Source: CBFCZU01 sp965602635
Lineage (GTDB): Bacteria > Planctomycetota > Phycisphaerae > SM23-33
Direction of reading: 5' to 3'
Assembly: GCA_965602635.1 (NCBI GenBank)
Contig: CBFCZU010000131.1
Location: 1 to 12,251, forward strand
DNA: 12,251 bases
Shown here piece after piece: positions 1 through 6,455 of the stretch. The notes under the pieces were generated by a model, which was given only the letters and a program-made list of their open reading frames with translations, was not told the DNA's origin and did no database searches. How positions within the stretch are numbered: the stretch's first letter is position 1; the number at the start of each line of letters is the position of its first letter. The translations under genes were made by a program, and so were the position numbers.

Positions 1-897
1 CTTGAAGCCGTCCCAGTCGTTCTCCGCCAGGCCGTCCTCGATGGAGACGATGGGGTACTTCCCGATCCATCCGGCGTAGAGGTCGGTCATCTCGGCACTG
101 GTCTTCTTGCCCTGGCCGCTCTTGGCGAGGTTGTACACGCCGTCCTCACAGAAGGAGCTGGCGGCGGGGTCCAAGGCAATGGCCACGTCCTTGCCGGGCT
201 TGTAGCCGGCCGCTTCGATGGCCTCGACGATCACTTCGCAGGCCTCGTCGTTGCTCTTGAGGTTGGGCGCAAAGCCGCCCTCGTCGCCCACGCTGGTGGC
301 GTAGCCCTTCTTGGCGAGAATCTTCTTGAGGGCGTGGAACGTCTCGGCCCCATGCCGCAGGGCCTCGGCAAACGTCGGAGCCCCGATGGGCATGGCCATG
401 AACTCCTGGAGGTCCACGCTGTTATCGGCGTGCTGGCCGCCGTTGAGGATGTTCATCATCGGCACCGGCAGGCGCTTGGCCTCCTTGCCGCCAAGATATT
501 TGTAGAGGGGCACCTCGGCCGCCACAGCCGCCGCCCGCGCCACGGCCATCGACACGCCGAGTATCGCGTTCGCGCCGAGCTTGCCCTTGTTGGGCGTGCC
601 GTCCAGCTCGATCATCAGCCGGTCAATCTCGCCCTGCCGGCTGGGGTCCATGCCGATCAGCTTCGCCGCGATGACCTCGTTGACGTTCCTGACGGCCTTG
701 AGGACGCCCTTGCCGCCGTAACGGCTCTTGTCGCCGTCGCGCAGCTCGACGGCCTCGTTCTCGCCCGTCGATGCGCCGGACGGCACCGACGCCGAAACGC
801 TGATGCCGTTGTCCAGCTTGCAGGACACCCGGACGGTGGGGTTGCCCCGTGAGTCCAGGATTTCCATCGCACACACAGCCGAGATTGTCGCCTTCAT
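1..897 (-). CDS. eno: Enolase (phosphopyruvate hydratase), C-terminus cut by window edge
   Basis: Enolase interconverts 2-phosphoglycerate and phosphoenolpyruvate in cytoplasmic glycolysis and gluconeogenesis, and needs Mg2+. The reading frame is open from the ATG at 897 to base 1, giving 299 residues of the usual ~430. Visible hallmarks are the N-terminal EILDSRGNPTV block, the mobile active-site loop SGASTG (40-45), GGQHADN with H156, QEF with E165, the catalytic acid/base region VGDEGGFAP (E206), and two Mg ligands, D243 in ALDPAAS and E287 in SIEDGL. The third Mg ligand and the catalytic lysines would lie in the missing ~130 residues beyond the edge. The start is supported by GGGAG a few bases upstream and by family length. 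It sits 48 nt downstream of deoC on the same strand and is probably co-transcribed with it. The residues seen are all intact, so the family assignment is very secure. Confidence 0.97.
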   Translation of the reverse strand, partial: MKATISAVCAMEILDSRGNPTVRVSCKLDNGISVSASVPSGASTGENEAVELRDGDKSRYGGKGVLKAVRNVNEVIAAKLIGMDPSRQGEIDRLMIELDGTPNKGKLGANAILGVSMAVARAAAVAAEVPLYKYLGGKEAKRLPVPMMNILNGGQHADNSVDLQEFMAMPIGAPTFAEALRHGAETFHALKKILAKKGYATSVGDEGGFAPNLKSNDEACEVIVEAIEAAGYKPGKDVAIALDPAASSFCEDGVYNLAKSGQGKKTSAEMTDLYAGWIGKYPIVSIEDGLAENDWDGFK

Positions 898-945
898 GTT
901 GTCTCCCTGTCTGGTGCTGTTCGAGTTACTCCCGCAACGCGGCCT

Positions 946-1632
946 TCAGCCGGCGGCCAGGCGGCGTTTGCACTCGTCGAGGATGTCGGCCGTGCGGCTG
1001 GCGCCCACGCGGGTGACGCCGAGGGCGCGGACCTCGAGCAGCTTGTCGAGGTCGCGGACGCCGCCTGCCGCCTTCACCTGCACGGCGGGCGGCGAGTGCG
1101 CCCGCATCAGCTTGAGGTCTTCAATCGTCGCCCCGCCCGAGCCGTAGCCGGTGGAGGTCTTGACCCAGTCGGCGCCCAGCTCGCCGCAGATCTCGCAGAG
1201 GGCGATCTTGTGCTCGTCGGCGAGGTAGCAGTTCTCGAAGATGACCTTCACCTTCCGGCCGGCGTCGTGGGCGGCGTCGATGACGCCCTTGAGGTCGGCG
1301 CGGACGTAGGCCCAGTCGCGGCTGAGGACCTTGCTGATGTTCACGACCGTGTCGAGTTCCTGCCCGCCGTCGGCGATGGCGCGGGCGGCCTCGGCGAGCT
1401 TGACGGCCGAGGTGTGACCGCCGTGGGGGAAGCCGATCGTCGTGCTGGCCTTGACCGCGCTGCCCTCGAGCATCTCGGCGCACCGCTTGAGGTAGAAGGG
1501 CATGATGCAGACGCTGGCGACGTCGTATTCGAGCGCGAGGCGGCAGCCGGCCTCCAGCTCGTCGGCCGCAAGGGCCGGGTTCAGCAGCGAGTGATCGATC
1601 ATCTTGGCGACGTCGCCGTACGTATAGTCCAT
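946..1632 (-). CDS. deoC: Deoxyribose-phosphate aldolase
   Basis: A class I (Schiff-base) aldolase that splits 2-deoxyribose-5-phosphate into glyceraldehyde-3-phosphate and acetaldehyde, in cytoplasmic deoxynucleoside catabolism. The 228 residues match the normal ~220-260. Diagnostic segments are IDHSLLNP (12-19), TTIGFPHGGH (64-73), ELDTVVNIS with the conserved acid D94, GADWVKTSTGYG with the Schiff-base lysine K158, and VKAAGGVRD with the second active-site lysine K187. The open frame extends upstream to 1824, but the extra residues are arginine/proline-rich, resemble nothing and run into the preceding gene. The ATG at 1632 has GGGAGAGG about 7 nt upstream and places the family N-terminus correctly. 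The gene lies 55 nt after the transglutaminase-like gene and 48 nt before eno. Its product, glyceraldehyde-3-phosphate, feeds the glycolytic segment that includes enolase. Confidence 0.95.
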   Translation of the reverse strand: MDYTYGDVAKMIDHSLLNPALAADELEAGCRLALEYDVASVCIMPFYLKRCAEMLEGSAVKASTTIGFPHGGHTSAVKLAEAARAIADGGQELDTVVNISKVLSRDWAYVRADLKGVIDAAHDAGRKVKVIFENCYLADEHKIALCEICGELGADWVKTSTGYGSGGATIEDLKLMRAHSPPAVQVKAAGGVRDLDKLLEVRALGVTRVGASRTADILDECKRRLAAG

Positions 1633-1687
1633 GGCCCGCCTCTCCCGGTGACTGAGCGGCCGTGCGTCGGCAGCTTCGCCCGGGAGG

Positions 1688-3763
1688 TTAACGTCTGCGG
1701 GGCCTCGGGACAAGTCCCTGTGCCCGGCCGGCGGGGAGAGCCCTCTCGGCCGCGCGCGGCAGCACGGACGGCGCGCCCGGCACAGCGGCCGGCGGGTCGT
1801 TGGCGACCTCCACGATGATCGCACGGTTGATGATCGTCGTGCCGGTGGCGCGGACGGAGTAGCTGTCCCCGGCGATGTCGGGGTAGATGGCCTTGCTGTC
1901 GGGCTTGCCGTCGGCGAACCATGAGTGCGTTATCTTGACCGAGCCGGCCGACAGCGGCGGCTCGGGGCGGGTGCAGTGGGCGTAGATGCGGTAGGTGTTG
2001 AGCGTGCAGCGGTTGCCCCGCTTGAGCGTGAACTTGACGTAGCACTCGTCGGCCGGGGCGGCGAGGTTGATGTCCGTCGAGCGCGTCCTGCGCCAGTGGC
2101 TGCCGTACTCGAACGGCTCCTTCCAGGCGTAAATCCACTTTCCGGCGGCGCCGGCCTTGTAGAGTATCTGTGCCCGCCCGGTGGGGGTGCCGAAGCCGGC
2201 GCTGAAGTCGCCCATGACGGTCATGGAGTTGATCTTCCAGCCGGCGGGCGCGGGGACCTTCACGACGGCGTAGCCCAGACCGCTGGCGCCGGTGCTGAGG
2301 TGGCTGGTGAAGTCGGGGCTGTAGAAGAGGTTGTACAGTTCGTCGAAGTATCGGGTGTAGCCGCTGCTGTCGGCCATGTCGGCCATCATCCAGAAGACCG
2401 CATGCTGGGGCTTCATGGTGAACTTGAAGCGGTTGACGCCGGACTTGATCGCCGGCAGGGGCACGGGGGTCATGAACAGCCAGTTGGTCAGCTTGAGGTC
2501 GGCCAGGCTCGCGTCGGCGGGGTCGTCGGCCAGCAGGCGGACCTTGATGAGGTACCCGTAGGTGCCCTCGACCTGGTTGGTGATGTCGAGCTTGAGGCGC
2601 CGGGTGCCGGTCTGGCCGTTGGTCCAGACGGTCTGCCAGGTCAGCCCGTTGTTCACGGACAGGGCGATGGAGTTGGTCTGGCCGGCGCTCTTTCGGTGGA
2701 ACTCGGCCTCGATGATGGCGCCGCCGTAGGAGTCGCCGTCGAGGTCGCACCGCCCGGGCTTGCCGACGATCAGGTAGGGGCTCTGGACGCGGAAGGTTAC
2801 GTGGCATTCGCCCGGTCCGGCGGGGTGGACCTTGCCGCCCTGGAGGAGGTAGTTGGTCCCCTCGTAGAGCCCGTCGTCAAAGTTGTTCTGGTGGGCGGTC
2901 CAGTCCGGCTCGTAGCTCAGCAGTCCGTTGACGTAGTGGTTCTTGCGGTTGCGGAGGTCGTAGGGGCCCTTGGTCATGTCATAGAACCCGCCGGCCTCGT
3001 ACCACGCGGCCGGTGAGTAGAACCGCCCGGTCTTGCTCCAGTATCGGGTCAGCCGCTCGCCCCGGCGAAGGTCCATGTGGACCGTGTGGCCCCGGGCCCG
3101 CAGCGAGGCATACACCTGGCCCTGGTAGGGCTTGTAGAACACGTCGGAGACGTATTGCATGCTCCCCCAGGGGATGAACTTCCCGCCCAGGTGGTCCCAC
3201 TGGAAGTACGGGTCCGACGGCCGCTGCTGCTGCATGATGTGCTTTTCGGAGTCCTGGCGGACGACGGAGACCGGCAGGATCGGGTAGGGCGCCACGTCGC
3301 TGCGGTAATACGAGGCGCAGTCGTATTCGGGGTCTAACACGTGCCAGCCGCCGTCGTAGAACATCTCCATCACGACGTGCCCAGGCAGGGAGTAGGCGCG
3401 GGCCTTTATTCCCGCCTCCTCGCACATGGCCGCGAGGCTGTGGGGGGCCTGGAAGCAGATGGTCGATCCGTGCACGTTGAACCGGAGGATCGGGTCGAGC
3501 ACGAAGCCCAGCTCCTTGGTGGACTCGGTGTGATCCCTGGCCCACCAGAAGAAGAACGGCCTGCGGGCGATGTATGCCCAGAGTGCGATGGCCTTTTCCT
3601 CGTCGGTCGTGCAGCCGGCGATGACTGAGGCGACGAGGGACTTGACGTCGTGGGCGTCGGGCTCGCCGACCTTGGCGATCTTGATGTTGCGCGCCGCCAG
3701 CGGCGAGGCGACCAAGCCGATCGCCAGCGCCAGGAGAAGCGCCTTCGTGGCTTTGGTTTTCAT
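1688..3763 (-). CDS. Secreted transglutaminase-like protein with beta-rich C-terminal region
   Basis: A 691-residue exported protein. Residues 1-24 form a signal peptide: lysines, a hydrophobic stretch, then PLAA before R25. Residues ~50-150 carry a transglutaminase-like cysteine-protease fold signature: C103 in STICFQAP, then the helix HSLAAMCEEAGIKAR, H129 in GHVVMEM and D144 in GWHVLDPEYD. The Cys-His-Asp order and spacing match the family. Members cross-link, hydrolyse or deamidate proteins or cell-wall peptides; the substrate here is unknown. The remainder (~200-650) is aromatic and beta-rich, with a degenerate Asp-box (SVNNGLTW, 369-376) like those in BNR/sialidase repeats, so it may bind glycans or proteins. 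Residues 655-691 are a Pro/Ala/Arg tail unlike the rest. The start has GAGGAGG 7 nt upstream, overlapping the stop of the PEP-CTERM gene 12 nt before it, which suggests translational coupling. The domain call is good; the precise function is not known. Confidence 0.82.
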   Translation of the reverse strand: MKTKATKALLLALAIGLVASPLAARNIKIAKVGEPDAHDVKSLVASVIAGCTTDEEKAIALWAYIARRPFFFWWARDHTESTKELGFVLDPILRFNVHGSTICFQAPHSLAAMCEEAGIKARAYSLPGHVVMEMFYDGGWHVLDPEYDCASYYRSDVAPYPILPVSVVRQDSEKHIMQQQRPSDPYFQWDHLGGKFIPWGSMQYVSDVFYKPYQGQVYASLRARGHTVHMDLRRGERLTRYWSKTGRFYSPAAWYEAGGFYDMTKGPYDLRNRKNHYVNGLLSYEPDWTAHQNNFDDGLYEGTNYLLQGGKVHPAGPGECHVTFRVQSPYLIVGKPGRCDLDGDSYGGAIIEAEFHRKSAGQTNSIALSVNNGLTWQTVWTNGQTGTRRLKLDITNQVEGTYGYLIKVRLLADDPADASLADLKLTNWLFMTPVPLPAIKSGVNRFKFTMKPQHAVFWMMADMADSSGYTRYFDELYNLFYSPDFTSHLSTGASGLGYAVVKVPAPAGWKINSMTVMGDFSAGFGTPTGRAQILYKAGAAGKWIYAWKEPFEYGSHWRRTRSTDINLAAPADECYVKFTLKRGNRCTLNTYRIYAHCTRPEPPLSAGSVKITHSWFADGKPDSKAIYPDIAGDSYSVRATGTTIINRAIIVEVANDPPAAVPGAPSVLPRAAERALPAGRAQGLVPRPRRR

Positions 3764-3775
3764 GGCTGGGCCTCC

Positions 3776-4864
3776 TCACCGGCGTCGCCGGCGTCCTGAC
3801 AGGATCGTTGCCACGGCCCCAACGGCCAGCAGCGCCGCGGTCGCCGGCTCGGGCACCAGGCCGCCCGGCAGCGGGGCGTAGTTGTTCGACCAGATGACGT
3901 AATCGAGCCCGTCGGTGTCCTTGGTGTCGTTGAAGTCAGCTTCTCGCCAGATGGTGTCGGACAGCCCAAAGTTGTTGGACCAGACGACGTAATCCAGCCC
4001 GTCCACATAGCCGTCCACGTTGGCGTCGCCGGGGGCGGGGAGGGCGACCGACAGGGTGTAGTCGCCGCTCTGGGCGTGGTCGCCCTGGAACAGGACGTCG
4101 GCGTAGCCGGTCACGGCCAGGTGCAACTGCCCGTCGCCGGGCACCGTGCCGGAGATGTTGGACAGGAGGCCGGCGCCGCCGTCGTCGTCGTATTCGATCA
4201 GCACGCCGCTGTTGTCGAACCGGCCCAGCAGCGCGTCGAACGTGCCGGCGGTGACGGTGGCCTCGAAGTGCTCGCCCGCCGCCAGCGAGGTGAACGTCAT
4301 GAAGTCCATCACGTCGTCAAGGGTGCTGGGCGTGTTGTCGATGATCGCGTTGAAGTAGTCGCTGCCGCCGTAGCCGGTGATGGTCCCGACGGTGTAAACG
4401 CTGCCGGCGACCAGACTGGCGGAGACGTCGTGGCTGCCGATCTGCACGTCGCCGGAGTCGAAGACGGTCACCGACAGGTCGAACGGCCCGGACTCCAGGT
4501 GCGGCGTGCCCCAGTCGTCGTCGTTGCCGTCCATGGGGTCCATGTCGGGGTATCCGCTGATCTTCAGGCGGATCGTGCCGTCGGAATTGACCGTTACCTG
4601 CTGCAGTGCGCTGGCGAGCCCGTCGCCCAGCGGGCTGCTGTCGTCGTCCACCTCGATAAGCAACCCCCCGGCGGTGAAGGCGGCCAGCGTGGTGTCGGGC
4701 CCCGACCCGGCCACGCCCGCGGTGATCGTGTCGCTCACGGCCGTCACGCCGGGGGCGAGGATGGCGCGTGACGCAAAGTCGTCGTTGGGCTCGAAGCTGC
4801 CCACCGCCTGGCCGGCGGCCAGTCCCACCGCCGCCAGGATAAGCGCTGCTCTAGCAATTCTCAT
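3776..4864 (-). CDS. Exported PEP-CTERM protein with duplicated beta domain and dockerin-like repeats
   Basis: A 362-residue protein predicted to be exported and processed by an exosortase. Residues 1-22 are a signal peptide. Two related beta-type domains follow: LIEVDDD...LKISGYPD (about 69-107) recurs as LIEYDDD...LAVTGYAD (about 222-256), resembling pre-peptidase C-terminal (PPC-like) domains. Residues ~279-329 hold a dockerin-like pair with the repeated core GLDYVVWSNN / GLDYVIWSNN. The first calcium loop (DANVDGYVDGLD) is canonical; the second has Thr and Lys where Asp and Gly are expected. The C-terminus has VPEP (337-340), a hydrophobic helix and RRRRR, a standard PEP-CTERM sorting tail. 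I chose the ATG at 4864 over an upstream one at 4897 because AGGAGAGGAG lies just before it and the signal peptide begins there. It is the first gene of the likely four-gene operon. It contains no enzyme motif, so a structural, adhesive or matrix role is inferred. Confidence 0.88.
   Translation of the reverse strand: MRIARAALILAAVGLAAGQAVGSFEPNDDFASRAILAPGVTAVSDTITAGVAGSGPDTTLAAFTAGGLLIEVDDDSSPLGDGLASALQQVTVNSDGTIRLKISGYPDMDPMDGNDDDWGTPHLESGPFDLSVTVFDSGDVQIGSHDVSASLVAGSVYTVGTITGYGGSDYFNAIIDNTPSTLDDVMDFMTFTSLAAGEHFEATVTAGTFDALLGRFDNSGVLIEYDDDGGAGLLSNISGTVPGDGQLHLAVTGYADVLFQGDHAQSGDYTLSVALPAPGDANVDGYVDGLDYVVWSNNFGLSDTIWREADFNDTKDTDGLDYVIWSNNYAPLPGGLVPEPATAALLAVGAVATILSGRRRRR
3880..4003 (-). repeat. 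34-nt imperfect direct repeat encoding the two dockerin-like cores
   Basis: Bases 3880-3913 and 3970-4003 are near copies with 3 mismatches in 34 and start 90 bases apart. They encode the GLDYVVWSNN and GLDYVIWSNN halves of the dockerin-like module. The copies are intragenic and in frame, as expected from duplication of a calcium-binding unit. Confidence 0.85.
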
Positions 4865-4884
4865 GGTGCGGCTCCTCTCCTGTT

Positions 4885-4907
4885 GCCGCCTGCCCATGAC
4901 AGGCGGC
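4885..4907 (-). promoter_or_regulatory. 8-bp hairpin next to the ribosome binding site of the PEP-CTERM gene
   Basis: GCCGCCTG and CAGGCGGC pair perfectly around a 7-nt loop. The hairpin ends a few bases before the AGGAGAGGAG ribosome binding site (4871-4880). No T-run follows, so it is not a classical intrinsic terminator. It could present or stabilise the translation start. Confidence 0.5.
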
Positions 4908-5082
4908 CTGATGCGGGCATTCGGCAGTCTGCGCTCCCATGCAGTCCAGCCAGGGGTCGGAATCAGGGAGAGCCGATTTCAGCGAATTCCCCGGCGGCGC
5001 TATCGACCTCCCACTAAGTCGCGGTACCGGTCCGGACGGGTGTGGCACGTGCCGTACCTCCGGGTGGGCCAGAATACCGAAG

Positions 5083-5142
5083 CGTCCCACCGAAGCCCCG
5101 AACTCAATGCGACACATCGTCCCACGGCGGCAATGGCTCAAT
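5083..5142 (-). repeat. Two copies of ATTGAG-N11/12-GTGGGACG in the leader
   Basis: Read on the minus strand, ATTGAG followed by GTGGGACG occurs at 5142-5118 with an 11-nt gap and again at 5108-5083 with a 12-nt gap. The two units start about 34 bases apart. Both halves are exact, while the sequence between them differs. This could be a duplicated RNA structural element, a protein-binding site or chance. Confidence 0.55.
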
Positions 5143-5221
5143 TCCTCAGGCAAGCACCCGGGCGAGTCTTTGCCACCGCTCCGGCAACAGGCCGACTCAG
5201 TAACTTCCACTCAACGCAGTG

Positions 5222-5250
5222 ATTGTAACCGAGTGTCGCTTTTAGGGCAA
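5222..5250 (-). promoter_or_regulatory. Sigma-70-type promoter for the PEP-CTERM operon
   Basis: On the minus strand TTGCCC (5250-5245) and TACAAT (5227-5222) are separated by exactly 17 nt. They match the consensus at 4 of 6 and 5 of 6 positions. The promoter lies after the hairpin that follows the upstream membrane-protein gene, in an unusually AT-rich patch for this GC-rich window. Predicted start of transcription is near 5215. Confidence 0.7.
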
Positions 5251-5285
5251 GGGTAAAGCTCCGGCGATCAGCGGCTTATCGGCAG

Positions 5286-5307
5286 GGGCGGCGCCGCGGG
5301 CGCCCCC
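5286..5307 (-). terminator. Strong GC hairpin directly after the four-TM gene
   Basis: On the minus strand GGGGGCGCC, loop CGC, then GGCGCC-G-CCC folds into a 9-bp stem with one bulged base. It starts at the base after the stop codon at 5308. There is no U-run, so it is a candidate stem terminator or 3' stabiliser only. It separates the gene from the downstream promoter at 5222-5250. Confidence 0.45.
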
Positions 5308-5877
5308 TCAGCCGGGGATGTGGGTCCGCAGGCTGTCGCGAGGGCTGGGCCCTCGACCCAACCGGGCCTGCTCGTAGAGCAGCCAGATCAGCGTGCCGGC
5401 CCAGATGACCAGGGCAAGGGACACCACCAGTGACATGAAGGTCCAGCCGGTGTGAGGGTACGGCAGCGGCCTGGACGTGGGGCCGCCCACAGGCCAGGAC
5501 GGAGCGTTGGCGCTCAGGCCCGCCCACGCCGTCACCAGGACGGAGACCATCGCCTGGCAGGTGGCCGACATCCAAGGCCAGGAGACGCTCCACCGCTGCC
5601 GGCTGGCGCCCAGTATGAGCACCAGCGAGAGCACCAGCCACAGCAGCCCGATCGTGTCCCAGATAGCCGCGGCGTCGATGAAGGCCCCGTACAGGGCCCT
5701 CGTGGCGACGGGCAGGCTCCCAAGGGCGAGCCGGCCCAGGTAGGCGGACCTGGCTAGCTGGTTGACCAGGTGGCGTGAAGTGCCGATGGCCAGAGTCCAG
5801 ATGAGGTAGGCCACGCCGACGAAGGAGATTACCAGGCCCACGTCGGTGCGGGTTGTGCGTCGCACGCGTCCCAGCAT
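5308..5877 (-). CDS. Four-TM membrane protein of unknown function
   Basis: A 189-residue integral membrane protein with hydrophobic segments at about 14-31, 72-91, 104-122 and 146-168. It has a basic N-terminus (MLGRVRRTTR) and a polar, basic C-terminal tail (~170-189). A Pro/Ser-rich loop (~124-144) lies between segments 3 and 4. I recognise no family motif or catalytic residue. The frame stays open upstream to 5982, but the ATG at 5877 is preferred: the added residues are not membrane-like, and an excellent promoter (5884-5912) ends 6 nt before this ATG, so the transcript would start at the codon itself. There is no Shine-Dalgarno sequence, consistent with leaderless translation. It is divergent from the small anchored protein gene and appears to be a single-gene unit. 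Confidence 0.7.
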   Translation of the reverse strand: MLGRVRRTTRTDVGLVISFVGVAYLIWTLAIGTSRHLVNQLARSAYLGRLALGSLPVATRALYGAFIDAAAIWDTIGLLWLVLSLVLILGASRQRWSVSWPWMSATCQAMVSVLVTAWAGLSANAPSWPVGGPTSRPLPYPHTGWTFMSLVVSLALVIWAGTLIWLLYEQARLGRGPSPRDSLRTHIPG

Positions 5878-5883
5878 GCCGGC

Positions 5884-5912
5884 ATTAGAGCAGGCGTTCG
5901 CCGGCAGGTCAA
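5884..5912 (-). promoter_or_regulatory. Promoter predicted to give a leaderless mRNA
   Basis: On the minus strand TTGACC (5912-5907), a 17-nt spacer and TCTAAT (5889-5884) match the sigma-70 consensus at 5 of 6 positions each. The -10 hexamer is followed by six bases (GCCGGC) and then the ATG at 5877, which is the usual distance to the first transcribed base. Confidence 0.72.
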
Positions 5913-5961
5913 AGTTTCTTCGCCCCCGGCCGACAGGCTTCAGCTTGGGCGGAAAAATCGC

Positions 5962-5989
5962 TTGCAGCGGGGCCGGCGGCATCTATAAT
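5962..5989 (+). promoter_or_regulatory. Promoter for the small anchored protein gene and perhaps the plus-strand block
   Basis: A perfect TATAAT at 5984-5989 is preceded, with a 16-nt spacer, by TTGCAG at 5962-5967, which keeps only the TTG of the -35 consensus. Transcription would begin near 5996, about 76 nt before the chosen start codon at 6072. It is back to back with the minus-strand promoter at 5884-5912. Confidence 0.55.
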
Positions 5990-6071
5990 TCACGCGCTGA
6001 GTCGGAACTTGCATGGGCAGCATGGACTGCTCGCAATCGGAGCGGCGGGGCGGACGTCCCGTCGACGCGCG

Positions 6072-6455
6072 ATGAGCACTCCGCAGTGGCTTATTGTGGT
6101 GTTCCTGGCCGTCGTTGCTGCGCTGCTCGCGGCGAACCTGTTCTTCACACCCGAGCCGGCTGAGGCTCAGACAGGCTCGCGCGGCGCGACAGGCCCGTCG
6201 GAGCTGTTTGCCGTTGCCGGGCAGCTCGCCAAGGACACCTATGGCCTTTATCTTGTGGACCGGAGAAATGGTACAATATGCGTGTATCAATTCTCGGGCG
6301 ATCAACGTAAGGTGCCCAAGCTTAGGTTTGTGGCGGCGCGGACGTTCATTTACGATAGGCAGTTGGACTCATACAATACCGAGCCTCCGCCCAAGGACAT
6401 GGCGAAGCTGGTCGCCGAGGCGCGCCGCCTGACAAAGGTGGCGCCTGAGCCGTAA
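6072..6455 (+). CDS. Small N-terminally anchored planctomycete protein, function unknown
   Basis: A 127-residue protein whose residues 6-25 (WLIVVFLAVVAALLAANLFF) form one membrane anchor or uncleaved signal. A Pro/Ala/Gln linker follows, then a compact soluble part: DTYGLYLVDRRNGTICVYQF (about 55-74), RFVAARTFIYDRQLDSYN (85-102) and a C-terminal helix. I recall similar short proteins in Planctomycetota with a 'LYLVDT..ICVY...LVAARSF.YDRQL..YN' pattern, but no assigned function. The hydrophobic pattern favours the ATG at 6072. An in-frame ATG at 6009 would add 21 non-hydrophobic residues and place them before the anchor. Neither start has a strong Shine-Dalgarno sequence, so the start is uncertain. 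The HTH/TM gene follows 56 nt later. Confidence 0.72.
   Translation: MSTPQWLIVVFLAVVAALLAANLFFTPEPAEAQTGSRGATGPSELFAVAGQLAKDTYGLYLVDRRNGTICVYQFSGDQRKVPKLRFVAARTFIYDRQLDSYNTEPPPKDMAKLVAEARRLTKVAPEP

Larger units (their letters stand above)
4865..5221 (-). promoter_or_regulatory. Long 5' leader of the PEP-CTERM/transglutaminase/deoC/eno unit
   Basis: From the predicted transcription start near 5215 to the ATG at 4864 there are about 350 nt with no convincing gene. In mRNA sense the leader can form a nested hairpin near its 5' end: GAGTC/GACTC (5194-5198 with 5164-5168) enclosing TTGCC/GGCAA (5183-5187 with 5170-5174). Next come two copies of a spaced motif, then GGTGGG/CCCACC, and finally an 8-bp hairpin just before the ribosome binding site. 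I compared it by eye with RNase P RNA, tmRNA, SRP RNA and the TPP, cobalamin, SAM and c-di-GMP-I riboswitches and saw none of their conserved cores. A cis-regulatory RNA is an inference; it could be a plain long UTR. Confidence 0.45.

Noticed and set aside
1599..2807. 402-residue open frame on the minus strand
   Set aside because: Same strand but a different frame from the transglutaminase-like gene; the product is Arg/Pro/Gln-rich and meaningless, as expected of GC-rich frame shadows.
1925..3016. 363-residue open frame on the plus strand
   Set aside because: Antisense shadow of the transglutaminase-like gene; the translation is Gly/Val/Ala-rich with no domain.
5041..5060. Sigma-54-like element (TGGCACG) on the plus strand
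   Set aside because: The GC of the -12 element is missing at the required distance, and the match is part of a GGCACGTGCC palindrome.
4851..5210. 119-residue open frame in the long leader, beginning with GTG
   Set aside because: It starts a few bases after the predicted transcript start with no ribosome binding site, has no recognisable features and overlaps the start of the PEP-CTERM gene. Leader RNA is the simpler reading.
4865..5220. RNase P RNA, tmRNA or SRP RNA in the long gap
   Set aside because: The size would fit RNase P RNA or tmRNA, but the conserved cores (such as GAGGAAAGTCC of RNase P or the GGAAGG tetraloop region of SRP) are absent on the minus strand.
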